This document shows positions 20,259 to 30,099 of a stretch of DNA of 64,000 nucleotides, piece by piece. Within the stretch, counting starts at the first letter, position 1; each line of letters starts with the position of its first letter. Source of the DNA: Sergeia podlipaevii. Lineage: Eukaryota; Euglenozoa; Kinetoplastea; Trypanosomatida; Trypanosomatidae. A program made the position numbers and the translations under genes. Below the pieces are notes generated by a model. It did not search any database. It saw nothing but the letters and a program-made list of their open reading frames with translations, and had not been told where the DNA came from. Location of the stretch: assembly GCA_030849805.1 (NCBI GenBank), contig JASANZ010002230.1, forward strand, positions 1 through 64,000. The letters run 5' to 3'.

Positions 20259-20561
20259 CTACTCTTCCTCAGCCGCTTCCTTCACAGCGCCAGAGTCGTC
20301 AGCGCCAGAGTCGTCAGCGCCAGAGGCGTCAGTGCCAGAGGCGTCAGCGCCAGAGGCGTCAGCGCCAGAGTCGTCAGCGCCAGAGTCGTCAGAGCCAGAG
20401 TCGTCAGCGCCAGAGTCGTCAGCACTGGAGTCATCCTCAGAGGGGCGGTTGACGGGGAGGTTAGAGCCAGGCTGGTACTGGGGGCAGCGGTGCCTCATAA
20501 CTTCGAGGGTGGAGCAGCCAGTGTAGGTGGCGCCAGAGCAGATAATGTTAAGAGCGGGCAT
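20259..20561 (-). CDS. Small Cys/His protein with acidic Ser-Gly-Ala-Asp repeat tail, 100 aa
   Basis: ATG at 20561; protein begins MPALNIICSGATYTGC and continues STLEVMRHRCPQ. The first 35 residues contain three Cys and one His (C8, C16, H25, C27 approximately), which could form a small metal site, although the spacing matches no finger I can name. The remaining two thirds are tandem pentapeptides of the type ADDSG/ADASG encoded by a 15-bp DNA repeat, ending in AVKEAAEEE. The conserved-looking N-terminus, the correct strand, and a polypyrimidine tract with AG upstream (about 20640-20700) favour a real gene. The plus strand is also open across this stretch, a by-product of the 15-bp repeat. 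Confidence 0.65.
   Translation of the reverse strand: MPALNIICSGATYTGCSTLEVMRHRCPQYQPGSNLPVNRPSEDDSSADDSGADDSGSDDSGADDSGADASGADASGTDASGADDSGADDSGAVKEAAEEE
20287..20430. repeat. 15-bp tandem repeat inside the acidic protein gene
   Basis: About nine to ten copies of a unit close to GCGCCAGAGTCGTCA, differing mainly at one or two positions. The period of 15 bp keeps the frame and encodes five-residue Asp/Ser/Gly/Ala repeats on the minus strand. Confidence 0.9.
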
Positions 20562-21005
20562 CACAGATTAAATGGTGGTTGTGTACTAGAAAACCTTTAA
20601 AGCAATATTTCTCTATTTCATACTAGAGACAATTATTGTACATGCGTTTTGTTTGTGAAAAGAAAGCAAAGTAAAACAAGTGGGAGGTAAAAAAAAAAAG
20701 AAGGGAGTATATGGTTTTGCTATCAGCAAAATGCCACTCAAGTAAAACAAAAAAAAGAAAAGGATAGTAACTTTTTCTATGCGCATCAGAATACAAAACT
20801 AGAAAAAAATAATATGAACTAGAAAAAGCTATAGTATGCTATCACTTTTTTTATGGAGCTCTATTTCCTTCGCACTTTTTTTTTTCGAACTTTCTTGCCA
20901 ACACTGCAGTATAATATATCATAATACAAAAAAATAAAGCTACAAAGCCTCCCAGAGAAGCATATTAGACACACCGCAATCTGTACAAAGCTAGTCCTAC
21001 TACTA
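20562..21005. other. Intergenic region with trans-splice signal
   Basis: AT-rich and gene-free. The A-run and purine-rich tract at about 20657-20705 reads as a polypyrimidine tract on the minus strand, followed by CTCTAG near 20625, a likely acceptor for the small acidic protein gene. Confidence 0.5.
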
Positions 21006-22937
21006 CTACAAGAACAGTGGCACAAAGTGATCAAAGGGTAGCAGTGGCGCGCTCGCCTCTAGCTCCGATGCCGAAGCAAAGAAGTCAACACTAACATCTG
21101 ACGCCCCCTGCGCCGCACGCACCGCGCCAAGGCCGGCATACGACTGAGGAAGCTGGGGGCTGTGCCTCACCGCTTTCGTAAATGAATCTGCAGCTGCATT
21201 TAGCTTCGCCACTCGCTCAGACTTGGACACACTAGGCTGCGACGCCTCCAGCAGTCTTAGCACTCCGGTCAGGCAGTATGCTTCTCCATTGTACGGCATT
21301 ACCTCGATAGCTTTGAGAATGCAGGTGAAAATGGTGTTGAGTGCTTTAGCACAAGCCACCGTGACTTCATTCGCAGCGATCGCCTCCTCCGCACTGGCGT
21401 CTGTCCACATGCCAGTGCCGCTCGTCGTGCCTGCCACAAAAGAAGCGCCAAGAGAAAAAAAAGGCGTGCGGGATGTCATGGCAGGTAGCGCGGCGGCCGC
21501 GGCCCCTGGTGAGCCGCTGGTGATGCCTAGTAAGTTCAGCTCCGTTACCGGGGTACGCACCGGCATGCTTTCTGCCAGCTTCATGAGGGAGAGACGAGCA
21601 CGCGTGCACAGCAAACGGGAAAACGCGTGAGCAGGGAAACTCTTGCACTCGCTCACAAAGTCCAAGCCGGCATCAACTGCCACCTCCGCAATAGTGAAGC
21701 ACCCAGCACGGCTAGCCACATAAGCAAGCAGTGCCCACTGCTCTGCAGCTCGCCGCTGGGCCTGTGAAGTTGCAAAGAAGCAGTCTACTGCAGCGCTGCC
21801 ACCGCTGCTCTCCATCTGCTGCTGCTGCTGCTGCTGTCCTCCCTCCGCCTCTCCAGGTGCGTAGCGCATGCACAGTGATTTTAATGTTTTCTTCCTGCCT
21901 ATGTCCTCCGTGTTGCCCATCATCTTCGCGGCTGACGCAGCTGCCTGCACTCTCGCCAGCACCACTGCAAGCTCCTCCAGCATGGTATCAGAGGAGTGGT
22001 GAAAAGAGGCTCCATGGCGCGACTGCGCATCGCTGTTCATGCCGCTGCCTTCCGACGCTACCTGACGCAGCGCCATCCCAAGCAGCGCAGCCGCTACATC
22101 ATTGGAGTGCGTCACCTCTACGTGCATCGTCACGGCAATAGCAGCTTCATAGTCGCCGTCTGCGGAGTGCAGAAGCGCCAAAAGCAAGCAGCCCAGGTAG
22201 TGACGATCATCATGCTTCAGCACTGTGGTGACATAAGTATGAACCTGAACAGACCTTCCCAGCAGACACAAGATCCACGCAGCACGGGCAAGATATCCAA
22301 CGTCGTCTGTTGTCAGCGTCCCCGCGTTGTCTGAGCACCTCTGTATTTGATCGGCTGCCTCGACGGCAACGGCAGCAGCAGCGCTGCTATAATCCTCCTT
22401 CTCATCAGGTCCACACACTAGCATACCCATCTGGTAGAGCGCTTGTGCAAGCGTAATGGAGGACATTGGGCACTTGAAAGTGGCCACCGCAGTCTCCGCG
22501 AGGTGTACGGCGGTCTGCACGTGCGCAGCGGTGCCTCGATCCAGCGCGGCCAGAGCACCAGCCACCAGCACATGGGCAGCTTGCAACTTCTTTGTCGGAT
22601 GAAGTGAGACAAACCCTTCCGCATGTGCTGCCTGCCGCTCGCCATCGTCATCCTCCACAGGGCTGTACATGCCTTCATTATCGACATGGTCGATAATTGC
22701 TGACGGGGCAGCTGTGATTCCCTGCGTCTCTTCGTCTACAAGCACTGCGGCAGCCTCCTCACACATAGAGATGGCCCGATCATGTAGTTCATCACTCTCT
22801 CGAAAGAGAAGCTGCGTGATAATATTGATCCATTGGTTGCCCGTGGTGGGAGGTGGCACCGGTGCCGACGTGTCCATCTTCTTGTCTTTACCTCCATTGT
22901 ATGGGGCAAGGACAGAAAGCTTCACATTCTCTGTCAT
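21006..22937 (-). CDS. TPR protein resembling TTC7/YPP1 (PI4-kinase complex subunit)
   Basis: The first ATG is at 22937 (MTENVKLSVL), 643 aa; the frame upstream offers only TTG. The protein is almost entirely helical with Ala-rich tetratricopeptide-like helix pairs, for example residues around 110-160, 210-270 and 545-640. It has one Gln tract of seven. The C-terminus, SFTKAVRHSPQLPQSYAGLG, then VDFFASASELEASAPLLPFD, closely follows the pattern that ends TTC7/YPP1 proteins (a TPR, then A-x-x-LExSxPxxPF). TTC7/YPP1 with EFR3 recruits type III PI 4-kinase alpha to the plasma membrane. I infer that role from this C-terminal resemblance and the all-TPR layout; a generic TPR scaffold remains possible. 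Confidence 0.55.
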   Translation of the reverse strand: MTENVKLSVLAPYNGGKDKKMDTSAPVPPPTTGNQWINIITQLLFRESDELHDRAISMCEEAAAVLVDEETQGITAAPSAIIDHVDNEGMYSPVEDDDGERQAAHAEGFVSLHPTKKLQAAHVLVAGALAALDRGTAAHVQTAVHLAETAVATFKCPMSSITLAQALYQMGMLVCGPDEKEDYSSAAAAVAVEAADQIQRCSDNAGTLTTDDVGYLARAAWILCLLGRSVQVHTYVTTVLKHDDRHYLGCLLLALLHSADGDYEAAIAVTMHVEVTHSNDVAAALLGMALRQVASEGSGMNSDAQSRHGASFHHSSDTMLEELAVVLARVQAAASAAKMMGNTEDIGRKKTLKSLCMRYAPGEAEGGQQQQQQQMESSGGSAAVDCFFATSQAQRRAAEQWALLAYVASRAGCFTIAEVAVDAGLDFVSECKSFPAHAFSRLLCTRARLSLMKLAESMPVRTPVTELNLLGITSGSPGAAAAALPAMTSRTPFFSLGASFVAGTTSGTGMWTDASAEEAIAANEVTVACAKALNTIFTCILKAIEVMPYNGEAYCLTGVLRLLEASQPSVSKSERVAKLNAAADSFTKAVRHSPQLPQSYAGLGAVRAAQGASDVSVDFFASASELEASAPLLPFDHFVPLFL

Positions 22938-23316
22938 TCTTGCTCTCAAGGCTATCTAATTATATGCAAGTATGTAGGTGTGTACTATATCTTGTGGAGG
23001 GAAAACAAAGTCCGCTAAAGAGTGTGCTCGACTGATCGCTTTTTCATTTCATTTGAAAAGAAAACAGAAAGAGGGAGGGAGAGAGAGATCACTCTAATAC
23101 TAAAGACAATCAAACAGTACGATCCCACTTTAAACAACGCAAAAAAAAAAAAAAATTGTCAGACGCGCATTTTAAAAACATAAATATTTCATGATCTCGG
23201 TCACTGATTTATTTTTTTCTTTAGAAGAGATTCGAGATCTTTAATGTAGCAAGACAAAAATGCAAAATTTAATGTTAAACAAGCACAACCCCCTCCTCCT
23301 CCCCCCCCCTATGCTT
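22938..23316. other. Intergenic region, AT-rich
   Basis: No gene is supported. An A-run at 23141-23155 is a poly(T) tract on the minus strand. A short GA-rich stretch (23068-23091) and a C-run next to the stop codon of the RRM gene (about 23289-23311) are also present. Confidence 0.5.
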
Positions 23317-25014
23317 CTATACCCAAACTCGGTCGTTAACCGTGACATTGAAAGACCTAGGAAGTGTCTCTCCCAACGGCTGTAGAACGACGTTGCCGTC
23401 TCGCAGCGACACTACGTCCAGCTTTTCATCCAATACGCCGCTTACAAGTTCGATGCCCTGATACAAGGAGCCGTGCATCGCCTCAGAGAGTTGCAAAGCT
23501 GCCTGTACGGTCGCCATGCGTACCAGAACCGCCCCGGTGAATGCGCCGGAAAGATCGTCAATTGCCAGTCGTAGTTCCTCGATAGTGCCGTAGTCCTGAA
23601 ACAGTACCTTCAGCTGATCTTCTGTGATCCAATACGGCAATCCGTCCACCAAGATGTCTGGAACAAAGTTGCCTTCCTCATCCTCCTCGCTGCTACTAGT
23701 GGTTGTGCTTGACGTGCTGCTGCTACTACTGTCGGACGACGATGGTAAAGGGGAGCCTGAGCGGCGACGACGACGCTTCCGTTTCTCTTTGAGATTCCCA
23801 TCTGTCTCTTCACCACGTCTGTGCTGGCGCTTGCGAGTCGGTTGCTTCACTAGTGCAGGTGGGTCCACTCGATACACGGGAATGCATTCGGAAAGCATGC
23901 GATCAAGGTCTGCCACACACAAGCAGTTGTGCCCTGGGTTGCTGGGAGCAATGAAGATCAATTCCTTGTAGTAAGCTCGTTCTACCGCGTGAAGCGCATT
24001 CTCGCGCGAATCCACGGAAACAATGAAATCTTGCATAAACAGCTCATGCGCCTCACACTGCGCCTGAAGCGCGAGTGCCACAGCGGCCTCAGCACTCAGC
24101 AGTGGCATGGCCGTCTCGCCAGTAGTCCCAGGCACGCTTGCGGCTGGCGTGAACGCGGTCTCTGACACGCGCACAGAGCGCACCAGCTCGCAGCCTACCT
24201 GACCATAACGTCCAAAGAACGGGTTCAGCGTCTCCTCGTTGAGCTCGGAGCGATGAATCATGCGCACGAAAATGCAATGTCCACTGTCGCGGTGCAGCTG
24301 GTGTGGCTGTCTCGGATCTTGCGCAGAGTTCGGGCGCACATAAAAAAGTGGCTGAAGCGCAGTTTCTACGCGAGCATGCGTTGCAGCAGCGGCGTGTTTG
24401 GGCGACTGACTAGCGGTGTCCCCTCTCATCCCTCTTGTAGTGGTGGCAACAGCAGCGGCTATACCCTCCGCACTAGCACCGTCTCTTTCTATCGTCATCT
24501 CCTCCGCAAGCGTGCCAGAGGCCGCGCGGCGATCCAGCTGGAGAGGAGATGGCACAGAGAATCGACTGGGAGACGCTGTAGGTGTGCCCGCTGCGGCTGT
24601 AGCGGCCTCGACCCCAGTGATAGCGGGAGAGGCGAGAGGCGTTCCTTCGGTCGTCGCGTGGGCTTTCAAGCTCCGGGTTTTATCCATCTCCGCTGCCTCC
24701 TGAGCAGCCAGCACAAGTGATGACGCGGGCACCTCCCTCGAGACAAATTGTGGAAAGGAGAGGTACTCCAGCACGCGCTGGGTAACAGTGCGTACTGCGT
24801 GTGCCTTCCCAGCATCTTCTACCGCCTCAGGAGCCAGCCAGCGCCTCAGACAAAGCATGACACGCAGTGCCTCCGCCTTTGCTCTAGGGTCCAGGCAGGA
24901 GTACAGCATAGGGTGTGTAAACGCATTTTGGGTATATACTTGCTTCAGCTCCGCAGTGAGATGCAGATTGCGCGCCAGGTAGTAGCTTCGCAAATCTTTT
25001 TCTGCTGAGTCCAT
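23317..25014 (-). CDS. RNA-binding protein with two RRM domains
   Basis: ATG at 25014; 565 aa. The C-terminal RRM is clear at about 452-529, with RNP2 ILVDGL (454-459) and a derived RNP1 (FTGAVLVRM, 492-500). A less typical RRM lies at about 245-355, starting CIFVRMI (RNP2-like), with an Ala/Thr-rich insertion of about 35 residues in its centre. Between them is a basic segment with KRKRRRRRSG (411-420), then a Ser/Thr tract and an acidic patch, together resembling an RS-like linker with a nuclear localisation signal. The first 100 residues are helical. RRM proteins bind single-stranded RNA; in trypanosomatids they act mainly in splicing or mRNA fate. The linker suggests a nuclear role. I cannot name the orthologue. 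Confidence 0.85.
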   Translation of the reverse strand: MDSAEKDLRSYYLARNLHLTAELKQVYTQNAFTHPMLYSCLDPRAKAEALRVMLCLRRWLAPEAVEDAGKAHAVRTVTQRVLEYLSFPQFVSREVPASSLVLAAQEAAEMDKTRSLKAHATTEGTPLASPAITGVEAATAAAGTPTASPSRFSVPSPLQLDRRAASGTLAEEMTIERDGASAEGIAAAVATTTRGMRGDTASQSPKHAAAATHARVETALQPLFYVRPNSAQDPRQPHQLHRDSGHCIFVRMIHRSELNEETLNPFFGRYGQVGCELVRSVRVSETAFTPAASVPGTTGETAMPLLSAEAAVALALQAQCEAHELFMQDFIVSVDSRENALHAVERAYYKELIFIAPSNPGHNCLCVADLDRMLSECIPVYRVDPPALVKQPTRKRQHRRGEETDGNLKEKRKRRRRRSGSPLPSSSDSSSSSTSSTTTSSSEEDEEGNFVPDILVDGLPYWITEDQLKVLFQDYGTIEELRLAIDDLSGAFTGAVLVRMATVQAALQLSEAMHGSLYQGIELVSGVLDEKLDVVSLRDGNVVLQPLGETLPRSFNVTVNDRVWV

Positions 25015-25662
25015 CGTATAGTTATCGCTTCGCGCTGTGTATGTGCACAGAGAAGCACTTTCTCCGCTTGAGCAACCAACAATGCAGATGCAAGGGAGTA
25101 AGTGAATGTGCTATCACCACCTACTCGGCCTAATTTTCTCTAGCACACACGCACACACACTGCCTAGGTATCTCAGGCTCTGTTACGCTGAAACAATAGC
25201 TCTCAGCCCTGCTATTCTATGACGTAAACTATTGATAAAAACGGGTGCGAGCACCTAAAACTAATAAACAATAAATAATAATAATAATAATAAATGCAGG
25301 CACAAAGCACAAAAAGTAAAAGCACAAGTGATCATTAATATACATTATTATTCAAGCATTTGTATGTTATTTTGATACTATATGCACCTGCAGTAGCAAA
25401 GAACAGTTATGCTTCTTCCATATTTTTTTTTTCTAAAAGGAGCATATAATAAACGTTTTACTGTTGTTGTGGTGGCTGCCATTTTCTTCTTCTTCTTTAG
25501 GAACTTTATTAGCACCCCTTTCATTTATGTGCATTTATACGATCACATTTTGCAATTCATACTTCGCTTTAACGAACATAAGTAATCAAAAGAAGAGAGA
25601 ATAGTCGCACTGACCCCCCCCCCCCAATCGTCACCAAGCTACCGTAATGGCATTTGACTATC
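25015..25662. other. Intergenic region with AAT repeat
   Basis: Gene-free and AT-rich. It contains a short (AAT)n run at about 25275-25293, A/T-runs acting as splice signals, and a C-run at 25615-25625 near the stop codon of the exosome subunit gene. Confidence 0.5.
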
Positions 25663-26547
25663 TCATGCCGCGCTGAGGACTGCACGAGTAGAGTCGGCAT
25701 TCGCCTTGCATGCGTGAATCGCAGCCACCAGCACGTTAGACAGCAGTGGGTACTGACCCAACTGTTGAAGATCAACCACATCCCCAGCCTCATCCAAGGT
25801 GACAGTCAGTGTACCGTCCACTACATACTCCTCAATCGCACTCATGTCAGAAAGTAGACGCACTGGAGCACCACCAAGCACACCCAGAGTGCATGCTACC
25901 GGCACACAGGAAAAGTTTAGCACCCGCTTGGCAACCCCTACTCCATTCGGAAGTCGTGCACGTGGTAGAACAAGACCATGCAAGGCCCCTACCGCAGCGT
26001 GAAGCGCGGCGCCGCGAAGACCTCCGTCTGCGTTCAGCAGCGTAAGTGTCACGGTGAGCACCCAACATGCCTCGCCAGGGATGATGGCAAGCTGCCCAAG
26101 ATCGAGACAAGACGCCAATACACTCATCACAAAGCCTTCTACCTGCTGTAGCGGTAGGTCCGCTAGTCCGTTGGTGACTGCTGCGTTGCTGTGACCTCCA
26201 GCAGAGGTGAAGCCTTGCTCTTGGATGAAGGGCGCTGCAAGACGCACGTTGAGGCGTCCCTCACTGGGCGTCTGCGCACGTGGTGGTCCGAAAACACCAT
26301 GCACGGTGCCGCTAATGCAAGTCCCCTTATCGTCAGTGTAAATTACAGACGAGAGCAATCCACGCGCACCCGCCTCTGAGACAAAAGATGCCGGCGAAGA
26401 GGAGCCTGCCACCTCACGCACAATGCTAGGACGACGTGTTTGGTCAAACCGACGGCCGTCAAGGCGTTCGTTATGAGACAACAGCTGGCGCACGTGCTGG
26501 CTGAACGCAATCAGCTCCACCGAGCCAGTGTCTGGTGGCAGAGACAT
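25663..26547 (-). CDS. Exosome core subunit, RNase PH-like (RRP42/RRP43/RRP45 group)
   Basis: I start at the ATG at 26547 (MSLPPDTGSVELI), 294 aa; the longer frame begins at TTG and encodes UTR-like sequence. The RNase PH fold is indicated by NERLDGRRFDQTR (about 27-38), the family's R-x-DGR-x-x-x-x-R signature, by IIPGEACWVLTVTLTLLNAD (about 152-171), which matches the exosome subunit pattern C-x-x-PxxxxWxLxxxxxxLxxDG, and by DGTLTVTLDEAGDVVDLQQL near the end. Six RNase PH-like subunits form the ring of the eukaryotic exosome, which degrades and trims RNA 3'-5'. This sequence fits the RRP42/43/45 side of the ring, which is not catalytic in eukaryotes. The precise subunit cannot be fixed without a tree. 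Confidence 0.85.
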   Translation of the reverse strand: MSLPPDTGSVELIAFSQHVRQLLSHNERLDGRRFDQTRRPSIVREVAGSSSPASFVSEAGARGLLSSVIYTDDKGTCISGTVHGVFGPPRAQTPSEGRLNVRLAAPFIQEQGFTSAGGHSNAAVTNGLADLPLQQVEGFVMSVLASCLDLGQLAIIPGEACWVLTVTLTLLNADGGLRGAALHAAVGALHGLVLPRARLPNGVGVAKRVLNFSCVPVACTLGVLGGAPVRLLSDMSAIEEYVVDGTLTVTLDEAGDVVDLQQLGQYPLLSNVLVAAIHACKANADSTRAVLSAA

Positions 26548-28167
26548 ACTATATGAATGTATACGTATATATATACAGGGCAGACTTTTTTGATTAATGA
26601 AGGTAGATATAAAATATCCTGATACCCTCAAGAGGTGCTGAACTGTTGCGTATATTTTATATGTGCAGCCAGAGGTTCCCCTAAGAGACAAAAGCAATAC
26701 CTTCGGTAGCTTAGTAGAATAATAATGAAAATGAAATTAATAAAAAAAGAGAGTAGAAAAGAAAAAAATCAAGAGATCAATATAAGTTGATTGAACAGCA
26801 ACAAAAAAAAAAATGCCGTCTTTCACTAGCCAACAATAATAATGATAAAGAATATCTGATATGAATAATGCAATAATGAAAAATGATATATACAAAAACA
26901 ACAAAAAGCCCCGTAGGTTCTTTTCAAGATAATATATATATAGGAGCTAAAGCCGTCGATCTATAAGGTGCACAACTTGCGAACGCAAAAACTTTGTTCT
27001 TTCCCACCCTCCTCCTTGCAGTGCACTACTTTACCGTTTTCACAAGGAAAAAAAATGAAACTGTCCAGCAATTCAGCAAGTATACAAGTGGGGAATAAAA
27101 AAAAAAATTAAAGAAATGAAAAACAATAAAAAGAACCAATATCAATGATGCCCCCTCCCTCCACCTCTCATTGATCTCCTAGCATGCCCCACACTCAACA
27201 TAGATGTCTAACCTTCTTAAGGCAAAAGCTACCCAAACAAATACCAACAAACGGTATGCGAACAAAAGAAGTGATAAACTTAAATACGAAATTGTAAAAA
27301 AAAAAAAAAATAATAATAAACCAACGCTCCGGAGATCAAGACACCTCTACATAAGTGTACTCCAAGTATCTAACCCCATAAAAAAAAGTTACAAATAAAT
27401 CGCTCTCCTTCCATCCCAAAACCTCCACCGTTTTAGCAAAGCACAGCCCAAATAGATATAAATAGCGATGCTCCATCTATCAATCTCTCTCACCAGCTCA
27501 AAAGATGAGCACTCTAAGGTAAACATATAAAAATTGTCAAATTTTCAACTTAAAAAAAAAAAACGCACAAACGTATAAGCACAAATGCCAGTTTCAAATA
27601 TCCCACAAACAAACACAATAGGAGGAGGAGGGGGGGGGAAAGCAGTTGAAGCAACGATTGTGTGGACGACACTTCTGTCGATGCATCTCCACACAGCACA
27701 AGCCGCGCAAGTAGCAAGGGAGAGCAAAACCGTACTTGTAACTTCATGAATATGTCCGCTACACACGCATATTTAAAAAATGGTGGAGAACATATAGTAA
27801 AAAAAAAAATCATAAAATGTTTCAGCCGCTACGTTTTAAAAAAGAGAAAATCGCTAAAAGAAACAAACAATGATACTAAAATGTTTCCGGTGGCACATAA
27901 ACTTCTCACTTTCACTTTATCCTCCACTAATACTCTTCGTCCATTGCATCATCACCCACTGTGCGTCAGCACACTAGTCGAAACGCCCATTCTCCACACT
28001 ATTTCCTCTCAAGGCTCCAGATCCCTCTCCATAGATGTATCTCGAATGCGTGCCTTTTTTTTCACTATTTCATTTTCCTCCTTTTTCTGAAAATATACTG
28101 TCAGCACACCGTCTGCTACAAAAAAGGGCAACAAAATTGCTGTCAGATTCCTTTTCATCCCTTTCTT
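26548..28167. other. Intergenic region, AT-rich
   Basis: About 1.6 kb without a supported gene. It is dominated by A-runs (26802-26812, 27099-27107, 27295-27310, 27549-27562) and short AT repeats. The 142-codon plus-strand frame at 27662-28090 has no recognisable domain and opposes the transcription direction. This is likely 3' UTR of the C2HC gene plus splice signals for the exosome gene. Confidence 0.5.
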
Positions 28168-30099
28168 TTACAGCTTCATGCCACAGTGACCACAAAACTT
28201 CTGCGGGGACGACGGGAGCGCGGTGCCGCAACCCGTACAGAATGACTGCTTAGTAGCAGCGGAATCTCTGGCAGGCCCGCCAGGCGCGGGGGGCGAAGTA
28301 GTAGGCGTCTTCCGGGCAGCCCCAGTAGATCCTCGAGGAGTAACAACGCTGGTGGCACTTGGTATATTGCGAGGCTTCGCACCTGGTGGTTTATTTCGCT
28401 CAATACACACGCTTTGGTGCTTCTCCACTCGTTCAGGGGTGAACTTGCGGCCACAATAGCAACAGGGAGTAAGAGTCGTCTCGGTATTGTGCATTTCCAT
28501 CTTCAACCGCGAGGGCACGTTCTTAAAGCGTGAGACGTTATTGAGTGGAATCTTGTTCCGCGGCTGGGCACCATCGCCACCACCAAAGCTGTCTGTACCA
28601 AACCCGCTGCCACTCACTTGACTCAATCCGGTGCTCTCCTCATGCGCGGCTGGTGGCGCCTCCACTGCAGTCATGGATGAGCGAGTAGAGGGCTTGCGCC
28701 GTTGCTGCAGCTGCAGATTCGGCGCTGTCACAAGGGGTTCAGCCACATCGCCATTGGCCGGCTGAAAGAGGGAAGGAGAAGAGGAGCTCACTTGGTCAAG
28801 AGACAGCGCCGCAGAGGCGTCATCTGCACTGATGTACGATGTCGGCTTCATGTCAGCTGGACGGTGGGGGGTAGAACTCTCCGCGAGAGCCTCCCGCTGC
28901 ACTGAGGCGGACAAGCGACGCTCGCTAGCGCGTCTTGGCTCCGCATCATCATCACCCGCAAATGCGCTGCTGCTATCGTTGTCACTATTGGCCACACGCC
29001 GCGCATCTGACACTGGAGGAGACTGCACGGAAACCTTCCGCTGTAGAAGCGGGACTGAAGTGAGAGAAGAAGTCGCATGAGAAGCGACGCCGGAGGAGCG
29101 GCGACGGGTGGCAGTCACAGCAGGGGGCACATTGTTGCAGTCAGCAGAGGGGCTGGGCACGGCATAGGTGCCTGAGGCCTTGATCGGCACGTTGTCCGCA
29201 TCAGCAGCAGCACTGTCAGCGAGCGGTTGGGAGGGTCGCGTCGCACTTGGAGACTTGTCGGACGTCCCAGGAGGGACCGCGTCAATACCCAAATCCGCTG
29301 GTACGCTGTAGCCACCGGATGTTCGAATCGGTGCCTTCTCAAAGTCGCCAGCCCACAGCTGTGGCGGTGGGTGGGACACACTTTCGGCTGGCCTGCCGGC
29401 GCCTGGAGCAGCCACCGTAGCCTTGGCGGGAGCGGCGCGACTGACCGGCTTGGCGCTCGACCCAGGCTTGCAGCTACGCAGGTGCACCTCCAAACGGTCC
29501 GGCAAGAAAGTGCGCCCACAGTTGGGGCACGCCTTGAGTGCGTTTGTATTGAATTGGTCAAATTGAATCTGATTGTAGAGCTCCGTGGGGTCAGTTGCGC
29601 CTGCTCTACGCTTCCCCTTTGTCATGCCGTCACCACCGTTGCGAGTGGTCCCGCTTCCGCCCACAACCTGAATCTCTGCCACCTTCTGCTGAACCATCCT
29701 GTCGTGTGTTGCAGGATCAATAGGCTTGGGGCCGCGCAGTTCCGGCTTCGTGCGCTCCCACTCGATCATCTTTTTGAGATAGCACTGGGGGCGATGGAAC
29801 TCAATACTCGCCTTGCCGAACTGGCGTCCACAGAGATAGCAGAACACAAAGGCCGGCGCGGTGCCGGGGGCTCTGCTAGTAGACTTGCGCTTCTTTCCTT
29901 GTGAGCCACGTGTTTCCGCAGCATCCTCGGGACGAGGCTTGCGCAGCTCCTTATCTAGAATCTCCTGCAACCCTCGAGCAACGATAAGATCGCCATCCTC
30001 TGGGGTGCCCGTGCGCCGCATGGAGCGAGGAGTGCGTGGAGTCACAGTTCCACCATTTGGATCTTGGTATTGACTAATGCTTCGCCGTGCCGCACTCAT
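28168..30099 (-). CDS. C2HC-type multi-zinc-finger protein (ZC2HC1-like)
   Basis: ATG at 30099; 643 aa. There are three C2HC fingers of the ZC2HC1 type, C-x2-C-x11-H-x3-C: C87/C90/H102/C106, C191/C194/H206/C210, and a third near residues 547-568 (CCYCGRKFTPERVEKHQSVC). A C-terminal zinc ribbon follows (FCTGCGTALPSSPQKFCGHC). The linkers are long, Ser/Pro/Ala-rich and probably disordered, with basic patches at the N-terminus. This family is mostly found in organisms with cilia and in T-lineage regulators in animals; its biochemical role is poorly defined. A flagellum- or basal-body-linked role is an inference from family distribution only. Confidence 0.88.
   Translation of the reverse strand: MSAARRSISQYQDPNGGTVTPRTPRSMRRTGTPEDGDLIVARGLQEILDKELRKPRPEDAAETRGSQGKKRKSTSRAPGTAPAFVFCYLCGRQFGKASIEFHRPQCYLKKMIEWERTKPELRGPKPIDPATHDRMVQQKVAEIQVVGGSGTTRNGGDGMTKGKRRAGATDPTELYNQIQFDQFNTNALKACPNCGRTFLPDRLEVHLRSCKPGSSAKPVSRAAPAKATVAAPGAGRPAESVSHPPPQLWAGDFEKAPIRTSGGYSVPADLGIDAVPPGTSDKSPSATRPSQPLADSAAADADNVPIKASGTYAVPSPSADCNNVPPAVTATRRRSSGVASHATSSLTSVPLLQRKVSVQSPPVSDARRVANSDNDSSSAFAGDDDAEPRRASERRLSASVQREALAESSTPHRPADMKPTSYISADDASAALSLDQVSSSSPSLFQPANGDVAEPLVTAPNLQLQQRRKPSTRSSMTAVEAPPAAHEESTGLSQVSGSGFGTDSFGGGDGAQPRNKIPLNNVSRFKNVPSRLKMEMHNTETTLTPCCYCGRKFTPERVEKHQSVCIERNKPPGAKPRNIPSATSVVTPRGSTGAARKTPTTSPPAPGGPARDSAATKQSFCTGCGTALPSSPQKFCGHCGMKL

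Noticed and set aside
20178..20600. 140-codon plus-strand frame across the 15-bp repeat
   Set aside because: It opposes the uniform transcription direction and arises because the 15-bp repeat is open in several frames; the minus-strand frame has the more protein-like head and upstream splice signals.
27662..28090. 142-codon plus-strand frame in the region downstream of the C2HC gene
   Set aside because: It starts with GTG, opposes transcription and has no recognisable motif.
29227..29904. 225-codon plus-strand frame antisense to the C2HC gene
   Set aside because: It mirrors a GC-richer coding region, has no domain and runs against the gene cluster.
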